Translations under genes and position numbers: made by a program
Shown: positions 44,690 through 53,014 of the stretch, piece after piece
Layout: every line of letters starts with the position of its first letter
How positions within the stretch are numbered: the stretch's first letter is position 1
Source: Enemella evansiae
Lineage (GTDB): Bacteria > Actinomycetota > Actinomycetes > Propionibacteriales > Propionibacteriaceae
NCBI RefSeq assembly: GCF_002250705.1
Contig: NZ_NMVP01000009.1
Coordinates: 1 to 64,000 of the forward strand
Length of the DNA stretch: 64,000 bases
Reading direction: 5' to 3'
The notes under the pieces: model-generated
Database searches by the model: none
Told to the model about the DNA's origin: nothing
Seen by the model: only the letters and a program-made list of their open reading frames with translations

Positions 44690-46825
44690 TCAGACGAGCA
44701 GCAGCGTGATCGTCGAGCCCTCGGGCGCCTTCGCGCCGGCGCCGGGATCGGTGGAGGCCACGAATCCCAGCCCCAGATAGGTGTCCGAGGGCTTGCTCTG
44801 CACGGTGAAACCGGCCTTCTGCATGGCGGCGGTGGCGTCGGTGACGCTCATCGCCTTCACCTCCGGCACGGCCACCATCACCGGGCCGAGCGAGCGGACC
44901 AGGGTGATCTTGTCGCCCTTGCGGCCGGTACCGGAGCCGGGGCTCTGGGAGATCACCTGTCCGGCGGGCACGGTCTTCGAGTTCTCGGTGCGCACCTCGA
45001 CGGTGAACCCGGCCGACTCCAGCTTGTCCTGGGCGTCGCTGGCCGAGCGCCGCGAGTAGTTGGTGATCGGGATCGGCTTCGGCCCCTTGGAGATGACCAG
45101 GTCGACCTTGTCGCCGCGCTTCAGCTTCGTCCCGGGCTCGACCGAGGCCGAGGTGACCTGACCGGCGGGTGCCTGTTCGTCCCACTCCTCACCGACCTTG
45201 CCGACCGACAGATTGGCCGCGGTCAGCGCGCTCGTCGCCTCCTGCCGGCCCATGCCGGTCACCTTCGGCATGTCGAAGCGCTCCGGCCCGCGCGAGATCA
45301 CCGCATGGAGCTCACCACCGCGGACCACGTCGGCCCCGGCCACCGGATCGGTGGACATCACCTGACCCGCGGGCACGGTCTCGCTGTACGCCTCCTCGGT
45401 GGTCAGCTGCAGACCGGCCGCCGACACCGCCTGGGCCGCCACGGCCTGCGGCTGCCCGGCGATCGTCGGCGCCGCCACGTAACGGCCGTCGAGCAACCAC
45501 CAGCCACCCCCGCCGACGACGCCGGCCAGCACCAGCAGCACCAGCGCGACGAGCGCACCACGGCGGCGTACCGGCCGCTGTGCGACCCGCTCGCTCCCGG
45601 CGTACCCGCCGTCCTCGCCGCTCCCGTCGTCCTCGCCGTCCTCGTCGGTGGGCAGCGGCAGCGCGGCCACCGGCTCCCGGTCGGGCACGTCGAAGGTCTC
45701 GTAGGCGTCCAGCATCGAGGGGCTGTCGACGTTCACCCCACCGGCACTGATCGAACTCGCGGTGACCCCCGAACGGCCACTGGTCGCCGGACCCACCGGT
45801 ACCCGCTCGCTGGCGTGCAGCGCATCCTTCGGCGCCGGCGGCTCGGCCGGCTCGATCACGGTGGGGGAGACCGGCGTACCCCAGTCGAGCGGTTCGGTGT
45901 TCTCCAGATCCGCATAGCTGCGGGAGAACTCGGCGGTCAGCAGCTGATCGTTCATCACCCCGGCCGACAACGCCTTCAGCGCCCGGCGCACCATCTGCTG
46001 CAGCTGCCGGGCATCGCGCGGGCGGCGGTCCGGCTCCCGCTGGGTGGCCGCGCGGACCAGCGCATCGACATAGGGCGGGATGCCGTCGCGGGAGGTGCGC
46101 CAGGAGGTGTGCACCCGCGTCGAGGGGGACGGGATCTCGTTGTGCACGTGGGCGTACGCCACCTGGATCGGCGTCTCGCCGGTGTGCGGCTTGCTGCCGG
46201 TGAGCATCTCGAACAGCACCACGCCGGTGGAGTAGACGTCGGAGCGGGTGTCGGCCTTCCCGTGCAGCACCAGCTCCGGCGGCAGATAGGAGACCGTGCC
46301 GATCAGCATCCCCTGGGTGGCGGTCGCGGTCTGTGCGGTGATGGCGCGGGCCAGCCCGAAGTCGGCGACCTTCAGCTGGCCGCGGTCGGACAGCAGGATG
46401 TTCTCCGGCTTGATGTCGCGGTGCACCAGATTGTTCTCGTGCGCCGCGGACAGTGCTGACAACACGTGATCGATCAGCTCCAGGCAGCGCTGCGGCGGCA
46501 GCGGGGCGTCGCGGCTGATCACCCGCCGCATCGTGCAGCCGGCCACGAACTCCATCACGATGTAGGGCCGGTCGTGGTCGTGGCCCTGGTCGAAGACCGA
46601 CACCACGTTCGGGTGGCAGAGTCGGGCGGCGGCGCGGGCCTCGCGGTCGAACTTGCGGGCGAAATCCCGGTCGTCACCGAGGCCCTCGTGCATCACCTTG
46701 ACCGCCACGATCCGATCCAGCCGGGTGTCGAGGGCGCGATAGACGGTCGCCATCCCGCCGCGGGCGAGACGTTGCAGCACCTGGTAGCGACCGTCGAGCA
46801 CACATCCCACCAGGGGATCGCTCAT
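44690..46825 (-). CDS. pknL: PASTA-domain Ser/Thr protein kinase (PknL-like)
   Basis: A 711-residue receptor-type Hanks kinase. The kinase domain (about 5-270) has the Gly loop LARGGMATVY, VAVKVM Lys, HRDIKPENILL catalytic loop and ADFGLA. A cytoplasmic juxtamembrane linker, one membrane helix (VALVLLVLAGVVGGGGWWLL, about 420-440) and four extracellular PASTA repeats follow to the C-terminus. PASTA domains sense peptidoglycan fragments. The position near aroF matches mycobacterial pknL. ATG 46825 is used; a GTG at 46840 would add five residues. It is divergent from thiE. Confidence 0.92.
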   Translation of the reverse strand: MSDPLVGCVLDGRYQVLQRLARGGMATVYRALDTRLDRIVAVKVMHEGLGDDRDFARKFDREARAAARLCHPNVVSVFDQGHDHDRPYIVMEFVAGCTMRRVISRDAPLPPQRCLELIDHVLSALSAAHENNLVHRDIKPENILLSDRGQLKVADFGLARAITAQTATATQGMLIGTVSYLPPELVLHGKADTRSDVYSTGVVLFEMLTGSKPHTGETPIQVAYAHVHNEIPSPSTRVHTSWRTSRDGIPPYVDALVRAATQREPDRRPRDARQLQQMVRRALKALSAGVMNDQLLTAEFSRSYADLENTEPLDWGTPVSPTVIEPAEPPAPKDALHASERVPVGPATSGRSGVTASSISAGGVNVDSPSMLDAYETFDVPDREPVAALPLPTDEDGEDDGSGEDGGYAGSERVAQRPVRRRGALVALVLLVLAGVVGGGGWWLLDGRYVAAPTIAGQPQAVAAQAVSAAGLQLTTEEAYSETVPAGQVMSTDPVAGADVVRGGELHAVISRGPERFDMPKVTGMGRQEATSALTAANLSVGKVGEEWDEQAPAGQVTSASVEPGTKLKRGDKVDLVISKGPKPIPITNYSRRSASDAQDKLESAGFTVEVRTENSKTVPAGQVISQSPGSGTGRKGDKITLVRSLGPVMVAVPEVKAMSVTDATAAMQKAGFTVQSKPSDTYLGLGFVASTDPGAGAKAPEGSTITLLLV

Positions 46826-46993
46826 ATTGGTCGTCGTCACGATCTGCGCTCCGTACACGGGTTGGGGAAGGTTGACTCGTGTGTAAGCCGTCGGATCGGA
46901 GTCTAGGGGGCGAGGGGAACATTTCCCGGTGGCGCGCCGATGATCACCAATCTCCCAGTGGGTGCGATTACGCTGGCCCTCGTGACTGCACTG

Positions 46994-47824
46994 ATGGGAC
47001 TCGACGTACGCCTGAAGACGGCGCGGCTCTACCTGGTGACCGATATCCGCAGCGACACAAAGGATTTCGGCAACTTCGTCGAGGCGGCGTTCGCCGGCGG
47101 GGTCGACGTGCTCCAGGTCCGGCAGAAGGGTCTCGATGAGGAGCAGGAGCTGGAGGCCCTCGAGCTGGCCCGCACGATCGCCTACCACTACCAGGGACTG
47201 GTCGTGGTCAACGATTCGCCGACCCTGGCGCGCAAGTTCTCCGCCGATGTGCTGCATCTGGGCCAGGCGGACGAGCAGCCGCGGCTGGCGCGTACCTTCC
47301 TGCACCAGTGGGCGCTGATCGGCCAGTCCACCCACTCGGAGAAGCAGGCCCGTGCCGCGCTGGAGAACCCCGAGGTCAACTACTTCTGCGTCGGCCCGGT
47401 GTACGCCACCTCCACCAAGCCGGACTACGAACCGGTCGGTACCGAGCTGGTCCGCGCCGCCGCCACCATCGCACCGCCCGGTGACCCGGACAGCAAGCCG
47501 TGGTTCGCGATCGGCGGCATCAACGCCGACAACCTCGATGAGGTGCTCGCCGCCGGTGCCCGGCGGGTCGTCGTCGCCCGGGCGATCACCAGGGCCGCCG
47601 ACGCCGAGGCGGCCGCCGCCGAACTGAGCGGCCGGCTGCGGCAGGCCTGGAACGACGATCCGGCGATGCAGGACTATCTGGGCAGCGTCTTCCAGCTCGG
47701 CCAGGGCGGAAATTTCGTGCCGGTGCAGGACAAATCGGGCACCGCCGACCAGCCGGAGACCATCGGCGAGGAGATGGCCGGTGAGCCGGGCGAGCGGCAC
47801 TGGGGCGAGGACACCGACGAGTGA
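46994..47824 (+). CDS. thiE: Thiamine-phosphate synthase (ThiE) with C-terminal extension
   Basis: A 276-residue ThiE-type TIM barrel that couples HMP-pyrophosphate and thiazole phosphate. Visible segments are LYLVTDIRS, VDVLQVRQKGL, VVVNDSP, IGQSTHS, FCVGPVYAT-STKP and WFAIGGIN. The barrel ends near residue 220. About 55 extra residues (acidic, ending HWGEDTDE) extend beyond the usual ThiE length. No TPP riboswitch is evident in the 168-bp gap upstream shared with pknL. ATG 46994 is preferred over an in-frame GTG at 46982. The stop overlaps the RNase gene. Confidence 0.88.
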   Translation: MGLDVRLKTARLYLVTDIRSDTKDFGNFVEAAFAGGVDVLQVRQKGLDEEQELEALELARTIAYHYQGLVVVNDSPTLARKFSADVLHLGQADEQPRLARTFLHQWALIGQSTHSEKQARAALENPEVNYFCVGPVYATSTKPDYEPVGTELVRAAATIAPPGDPDSKPWFAIGGINADNLDEVLAAGARRVVVARAITRAADAEAAAAELSGRLRQAWNDDPAMQDYLGSVFQLGQGGNFVPVQDKSGTADQPETIGEEMAGEPGERHWGEDTDE

Positions 47825-48366
47825 GCGCAGCCGCGCGCGGCGGTACGCCGAATCGGCGGATCGCCAGCATCGTCCTGCTCGTGCTGGTGATCGCGATGGC
47901 GATCGGGTTGTACGCCTGCAAGCAGCAGCCCGGTACCGGGTCGGGCGCCACCCCGGTCGCCGGTGCGACGAAATCCGGCACCGCCCAGCCCGCGAAGTCG
48001 CCGGGTGCGAAGGCGACGGGGACGAAGACCGGCGGGGCGAAGACCACCGCTGCCCGAGGCGGCGGGGCGACCGACCCGGCATCGGGACTGCGCTGGATCG
48101 ACGCCGCCGAGCTGCCCGCCGAGGCGCGTACCACCCTGCAGCTGATCGACCGGGGCGGGCCCTATCCCTATGACAAGGACGGTGCGACCTTCGGCAACTT
48201 CGAAGGCATCCTGCCCCAGCAGCCGCGCGGCTACTACAAGGAGTACACGGTGAAGACCCCGGGGGAGGGTGACCGCGGCGCGCGCCGGATCGTCACCGGC
48301 AACAACGACAAGGAATTCTTCTGGACCCCCGACCACTACGCCAGCTTCGCCAGGATCCGGCGATGA
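47821..48366 (+). CDS. Exported guanyl-specific ribonuclease (RNase Sa/N1 family)
   Basis: A 181-residue microbial ribonuclease. A hydrophobic N-terminal segment ends in YAC, either a membrane anchor or an atypical lipobox. A low-complexity Gly/Thr/Lys linker of about 60 residues follows. The RNase domain is in the last 95 residues: GGPYPYDKDGATFGNFEG, then the catalytic Glu in YYKEYTV, Arg in GARRIVTG and His in TPDHYASF. All three catalytic residues of RNase Sa are present, so it should be active. The next gene, overlapping by ATGA, encodes a barstar-type inhibitor that would protect the cell. Confidence 0.9.
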   Translation: MSAAARGGTPNRRIASIVLLVLVIAMAIGLYACKQQPGTGSGATPVAGATKSGTAQPAKSPGAKATGTKTGGAKTTAARGGGATDPASGLRWIDAAELPAEARTTLQLIDRGGPYPYDKDGATFGNFEGILPQQPRGYYKEYTVKTPGEGDRGARRIVTGNNDKEFFWTPDHYASFARIRR

Positions 48367-48743
48367 GCGCGGGCAGCCCGGACCAGGGGAGCCGGTCGCC
48401 GCGCGACCGGCCGCGACCCGGCGTGCACCGGGTGCTCGGTGAACCCACCGAGCTGATCAGCACCCTGCGCCGCGACGGCTGGCTGATCGGCCGCCTCGGT
48501 CCGGCCACCGGTCGCCGGGAGTTGCTCGCCGAGATCGGCGAGACCCTGCACTTCCCCGATTACTACGGCAGGAATCTGGACGCGCTGGATGAGTGCCTGC
48601 GGGATCTGGACCGGCCGACGGCGCTCGTCTGGTCCGGCTGGCAGCAGCTGGTACGCACCGATCCGCGGGCCTGGTCGGCGCTGCTGGAGATCTTCGACGA
48701 GCGGGCCCGCGAGCACCCGGATTTCACGGTTTTTCTGGTCTGA
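48363..48743 (+). CDS. Barstar-family ribonuclease inhibitor
   Basis: A 126-residue barstar-like protein. The family core is visible as FPDYYGRNLDALDECLRDL near residue 65, the LVWSGW strand and the FDERAREHPDF C-terminal helix. The first 25 residues are Arg/Pro-rich and lie outside the domain. Overlap with the RNase gene (ATGA) couples inhibitor synthesis to enzyme synthesis. It is the cytoplasmic immunity partner of the exported RNase. Confidence 0.92.
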   Translation: MSAGSPDQGSRSPRDRPRPGVHRVLGEPTELISTLRRDGWLIGRLGPATGRRELLAEIGETLHFPDYYGRNLDALDECLRDLDRPTALVWSGWQQLVRTDPRAWSALLEIFDERAREHPDFTVFLV

Positions 48744-48847
48744 GGGGAACTTCGGGAGAACCCCTACCCCCGCGGTCCGACCCGGGTCTCCGAGCTCGGG
48801 TCCGCAGACGGATTCGCAGGGCTGGCGCGGTGCATAGCGTTGTCCCC

Positions 48848-49408
48848 ATGAGCCGAACGAGCCAGTCCCTGCAGAACCGCACACACACCGCGATCGCCTG
48901 CTCGGCGTTCAATCTGACCCGGCTGGGCCCGCGCGCCGGGCTGCACCGCCGGGTGCTGGTCGACCAGACCAGTGTCAATCTGGAGCACGGTCGCTGGACC
49001 GCGGTCGCCGGACGGCGCGGCTCGGGCGCCTCGGAACTGGTTCGCTGCCTGGCCGGGGTGGAGCGGATCGACGGTGGCCGGGTCTTCCTGGCCGGCCGCG
49101 AGCTGAGCAGCCTGAACGAGCGGGAGCGTCGCCAGGCCCGGGAACTGGCCCGCAGCGAATATGTCGGCCCGCAGCGCACCCCGGTGGCGCTCGCCGATGC
49201 CGTCGCCCGCGCACTGGCCACCGCACCGCGGCTGCTGTTCCTGGACACCGTCGGCGGCGCGGTCTCCGACACCGTGCTCGGCTCGCTGCGCCGGGCCGCC
49301 GACGAGCAGGGGGTGACCGTGGTGCTGGCCACCGACGATCTCCAGGTCGCCCTCGGGGCCGACCGGGCGCTGGTGGTCAACGAGGGCCGGGTCGTCGAAG
49401 ACCTCTGA
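48848..49408 (+). CDS. Degenerate ABC-type ATPase domain (catalytic motifs lost)
   Basis: A 186-residue protein that aligns by eye with LolD/SalX-type ABC ATPases but is shortened and degraded. The Walker A position reads GRRGSGASE (Lys replaced by Ala). The stretch with the Q loop and LSGGQ signature is missing between RRQARELARSEYV and ALATAPRLLFLD. The Walker B Glu is replaced (LLFLDTVGG), and the H-loop His is Asp (ATDDLQVAL). The frame is intact with a normal start, so it may be a non-catalytic remnant still expressed. No permease gene is adjacent. Confidence 0.72.
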   Translation: MSRTSQSLQNRTHTAIACSAFNLTRLGPRAGLHRRVLVDQTSVNLEHGRWTAVAGRRGSGASELVRCLAGVERIDGGRVFLAGRELSSLNERERRQARELARSEYVGPQRTPVALADAVARALATAPRLLFLDTVGGAVSDTVLGSLRRAADEQGVTVVLATDDLQVALGADRALVVNEGRVVEDL

Positions 49409-49494
49409 GGCTCATCGGCCCTGCTTGGCGCCGGGTGCGTGCGCGTCGCGTAACGTGACGCCCACGCACACGGCAACGAGGCCGAGGAGGGCCC

Positions 49495-50940
49495 ATGGTC
49501 GACCCCGCCGACACGCAGCCCCGCTTCAAGAAGGCCCTGGGGACCGTCGACTCGTACGCCCTCGGCTTCGGCGCGATGATCGGCTTCGGCTGGGTCGTCC
49601 TCACCGGGGGCTGGATCAGCGACGCCGGCACGTTCGGTGCGGTGGTCGCGATGGTGATCGGCGGCCTGATCATGGCGGTCGTGGGTCTGGTGTACGCCGA
49701 GCTCACCGCGGCCATCCCGAAGGCGGGCGGTGAGCACAACTTCCTGATGCGCGGCCTCGGACCGCGCTGGGCCTTTCTCGGATCCTGGGGCATCACCGGC
49801 GGCTACATCACCATCGTCGCCTTCGAGGCCGTCGCGCTGCCGCGGACGATCGCGTATATCCTCCCGCAGGTCAACTCGGGCCCGTCCTGGACGATGTTCG
49901 GCTCCCCGGTGTTCCTGGTCTGGGCGCTGATCGGCTCGCTCGCGGCCGTCGTGATCACCGCGATCAACATCGTCGGCATCAAGGCGGCGGGGGTGACGCA
50001 GACGTTCGTGGTGCTGTTCCTGCTCATCGTCGGCGTGCTGCTCGCCGTCGGCGCGGGTACCGGTGGCTCGGCCGCGAACATGGCCCCGTTCTTCACCGGT
50101 GCCGGTGGGCTGTTCACCGTGCTCATCGTCGTCCCGTTCCTCTACGTCGGTTTCGACGTCATCCCGCAGGCCTCCGAGGAGCTCAAGCTGGCGCCGAACC
50201 GGATCGGCCGGCTGATCGTGATCTCGGTGCTGATCGCCACCGCGTGGTATGTGCTGACGATCCTCACCACCTCGTCGTCGATGCCGGCCGACCGGCTCGC
50301 CGCCTCCGACCTGGCCACCGCGGACGCGATGGCGGCACTGTTCGGCAACCCGGTGATGGCGAAGGTGCTGCTCGCCGGCGGCATCGCCGGCATCCTCACC
50401 TCCTGGATCGCGCTGCTCATCGGCGCCTCGCGGCTGCTCTACGCGCTCGGCGAGTCGGGCATGCTGCCGCGCTGGTTCGGCCGGTTGCACCCGCGGTTCC
50501 AGACACCGGTGAACGCGCTGCTGTTCGTCGGCGCGCTTTCGGCGATCGCCCCGTTCTTCGGCCCCGACATGCTGGGCTGGCTCGTCGACTCCGGCTCCCC
50601 GAGCATCGTCATCGCCTATCTGCTGGTGTGCCTGGTGTTCGTGATGCTGCGCCGCCGCGAGCCGCGGATGGGGCGCCCTTTCGTCGCGGGTGGTCCCGGT
50701 CGTGGTGGCATCGTGCTCGGCATCGCCGGCGTCGTGCTGTGCGCCGGGCTGCTCAGCCTCTACATCCCCGGAATGCCCGCCTCGATCGCGCCGGCCTCGT
50801 ACGCGTTGTTCGTCGCCTGGTGGGTGCTGGGCCTGGTCTTCCTGCTGCGGGTACCGACGGGCATCCAACCCGGCCCGGACGCCGAGCCCGCGCTGCACCG
50901 GGCGCTCGCCGAGCGCCGGGCTCTGCGGGCAGGCCGCTGA
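49495..50940 (+). CDS. APC-superfamily amino acid permease
   Basis: A 481-residue polytopic membrane protein with about 12 helices. It opens with the APC family's first helix, YALGFGAMIGFGWVV, and has AGGEHNFLMRGLG after helix 2. It is most like the putrescine/amino-acid transporter branch; the substrate is not deducible. The start is ATG 49495 with GAGGAGGGCCC upstream. It converges tail to tail with the polyprenyl synthase gene, with a single base between the stops. Confidence 0.85.
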   Translation: MVDPADTQPRFKKALGTVDSYALGFGAMIGFGWVVLTGGWISDAGTFGAVVAMVIGGLIMAVVGLVYAELTAAIPKAGGEHNFLMRGLGPRWAFLGSWGITGGYITIVAFEAVALPRTIAYILPQVNSGPSWTMFGSPVFLVWALIGSLAAVVITAINIVGIKAAGVTQTFVVLFLLIVGVLLAVGAGTGGSAANMAPFFTGAGGLFTVLIVVPFLYVGFDVIPQASEELKLAPNRIGRLIVISVLIATAWYVLTILTTSSSMPADRLAASDLATADAMAALFGNPVMAKVLLAGGIAGILTSWIALLIGASRLLYALGESGMLPRWFGRLHPRFQTPVNALLFVGALSAIAPFFGPDMLGWLVDSGSPSIVIAYLLVCLVFVMLRRREPRMGRPFVAGGPGRGGIVLGIAGVVLCAGLLSLYIPGMPASIAPASYALFVAWWVLGLVFLLRVPTGIQPGPDAEPALHRALAERRALRAGR

Positions 50941-50941
50941 G

Positions 50942-52060
50942 TCATGCCACCCGGTGCACGGCCAGCTCCGCGAGCCGGGTCAGCGCCTGCCGGCCCTCGG
51001 CGGTCATCGGGGCGGTCAGCGCGGCCAGCGCTCGCTCCAGTTCGGCATCGATCATCTGCTCGACCACCTCGGCGGCGCCGGAATCGGCGATCAGCTCCCG
51101 GGCCCGGGTCACGCCGCTCTCGTCCAGGTCGGGGTCGCCGAGCAGACGGTCCAGTTCGGCGCGCGCGGCGGGGGAGCTGGCGGCGTACGCCTGGGCGACC
51201 AGCACGGTGCGCTTGCCCTCGCGGAGGTCGTCCCCGGCGGGTTTGCCGGTCGTCTCCGCGTCTCCGAAGACGCCCAGCAGGTCGTCGCGGAACTGGAACG
51301 CCCGGCCCAGCGGCGACCCGTACGCCGCCAGTGCGTCGAGCAGGGCCGGGTCCCCGGCGCCGAGCGCCGCGCCGAGTTGGACCGGCCGCTGCACCGTGTA
51401 GCGCGCGGTCTTGTATTCCACCACCCGCTGCGCCTGGTCCAGCATCCGCTGCGGATCATCGCTCGGCTGGTGCTGCATCAGCACGTCCAGATACTGCCCG
51501 CAGGTCACCTCGGTCCGCATCGCCTGGGCCAGCGGCAGTGCCCGGGTCAGCGCGGCGGGCTCCAGGCCGGCCGACTCCAGCAGCTGCACCGACCACATCA
51601 CCAGCAGATCGCCGAGCAGGATCGCCCCGGCCTGCCCGAACCGGTCGGACGGGCCCTGCCAGCCGGCATCGCGGTGCCGGGCCTCCAGCTGCCGGTGCAC
51701 CGCAGGCAGCCCGCGGCGGGTGTCGGAGGCGTCCATCACGTCGTCGTGCACCAGGGCCGAGACGTGCAGCAGGTCCAGGCTGGCCGCGGCCCGCAGCAGC
51801 GGCGGCAGCTGCTCGGCGGACGGCAGGCCGGCCGCTGCGGCGTACCCCCACAGGCAGAACGCGGGCCGCAACCGCTTGCCGCCACCGGTGAAGACGGCGG
51901 CGAGCTCGCTCAGCTCGGACAGTTCCGGGCCGATCGCCGCGAGTGGCTCCCGCTGGCCGGCCAGGAAGTCGGTGATCGCCGATTGCACCCCCTCGCGGAG
52001 GGAGGCTGATACCGGATCGCCCGGGTCGAGACGATTGCTGTCGAGGAGAGGGCTGCCCAC
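50942..52060 (-). CDS. Polyprenyl diphosphate synthase (IdsA-type trans-prenyltransferase)
   Basis: A 372-residue trans-isoprenyl diphosphate synthase. The first Asp-rich motif is DDVMD in ALVHDDVMDAS near residue 100, and the second is DDLLGVFGD near residue 258, with GGGKRLRP upstream. Likely products are geranylgeranyl or longer diphosphates. The mycobacterial counterpart (idsA2 region) also neighbours metF. The start is a GTG at 52060, divergent from metF across about 50 bp. Confidence 0.9.
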   Translation of the reverse strand: MGSPLLDSNRLDPGDPVSASLREGVQSAITDFLAGQREPLAAIGPELSELSELAAVFTGGGKRLRPAFCLWGYAAAAGLPSAEQLPPLLRAAASLDLLHVSALVHDDVMDASDTRRGLPAVHRQLEARHRDAGWQGPSDRFGQAGAILLGDLLVMWSVQLLESAGLEPAALTRALPLAQAMRTEVTCGQYLDVLMQHQPSDDPQRMLDQAQRVVEYKTARYTVQRPVQLGAALGAGDPALLDALAAYGSPLGRAFQFRDDLLGVFGDAETTGKPAGDDLREGKRTVLVAQAYAASSPAARAELDRLLGDPDLDESGVTRARELIADSGAAEVVEQMIDAELERALAALTAPMTAEGRQALTRLAELAVHRVA

Positions 52061-52110
52061 ACGCTGAGCCTATGCGGGTCGGTCACCGGTCCTCGCCTAG
52101 GGTTGACGCC

Positions 52111-53001
52111 ATGTCCCGCCGTGATCCCAGCATCGCCGAGCTGCTGGCCGCCAGCGACCGGCCGTTGTTCTCGTTCGAGTTCTTCCCGCCGGCCAGCGAG
52201 GAGGCCGCTCGCACGCTGTGGCAGACGGTCCGCCAGCTCGAACCGCTGGCGCCGGACTTCGTCTCGGTCACCTACGGTGCCAACGGCTCCACCCGGGACC
52301 GGACGATCAACGTGACCCGGCAGATCGCCCGCGAGACCACGCTGCGCACGATGGGGCACCTGACCTGCGTCAGCCAGAGCCGCGACGACATCCGCCGGGT
52401 GGTGGGGGCGTACGCCGACGCGGGCATCCGGCACATCCTGGCGGTGCGTGGCGACCCGCCGGGTGGGCCGACCGCGCCCTGGCAGGCGCATCCCGACGGC
52501 CTGCGGAACGCCACCGAACTCGTCGAACTGATCGCCTCGCTCGGTGACTTCTGCGTCGGAGTCGCCGCCTTCCCCGACGTGCACCCGGAGCACCACGATC
52601 CCGAGCTGGACGCCAGAATCCTTGTGGACAAGGCGAATGCGGGCGCCGACTTCGCCATCACCCAGCTCTTCTTCACCGCCCGCAGCTATTTCGAACTGGT
52701 GGACCGGGTGCGGTCGCTGGGCTGTGACATCCCGATCATCCCGGGCATCATGCCGGTCACCAATCTGCGTCAGATCGAGCGCTTCGCCGAGCTCTCCGGG
52801 GCGGCGCTGCCGACCGGGGTCACCGACCGGCTGCTGGCCGCCGACGGACCCGATGCGGTTCGCGCCGAGGGGGTACGGATCGGGACCGAGCTGGCCGACG
52901 AACTGCTCGCCGGCGGCGTACCCGGGCTGCACTTCTTCACCCAGAACCGCTCCCGCGCCTCCCGGGAGATCCATTCCCGGCTGCAGCGGGTCCCCGCCTG
53001 A
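52111..53001 (+). CDS. metF: 5,10-methylenetetrahydrofolate reductase family protein (MetF)
   Basis: A 296-residue TIM-barrel flavoprotein of the MetF family. Key segments are FSFEFFPPASEEA with the catalytic Glu, SVTYGANGSTRDRT, HLTCVSQSRDD, LAVRGDPP and QLFFTARSYFELVD. It reduces methylene-THF to methyl-THF for methionine synthesis. Actinobacterial versions differ from E. coli MetF in cofactor use. ATG 52111 is preferred to the upstream in-frame ATG at 52072. It converges with the helicase gene. Confidence 0.9.
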   Translation: MSRRDPSIAELLAASDRPLFSFEFFPPASEEAARTLWQTVRQLEPLAPDFVSVTYGANGSTRDRTINVTRQIARETTLRTMGHLTCVSQSRDDIRRVVGAYADAGIRHILAVRGDPPGGPTAPWQAHPDGLRNATELVELIASLGDFCVGVAAFPDVHPEHHDPELDARILVDKANAGADFAITQLFFTARSYFELVDRVRSLGCDIPIIPGIMPVTNLRQIERFAELSGAALPTGVTDRLLAADGPDAVRAEGVRIGTELADELLAGGVPGLHFFTQNRSRASREIHSRLQRVPA

Positions 53002-53014
53002 GCGGGGCCCGCGC

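Noticed and set aside
46826..46993. Possible TPP riboswitch upstream of thiE
   Set aside because: No CTGAGA block or other TPP aptamer element is visible in the pknL-thiE gap.
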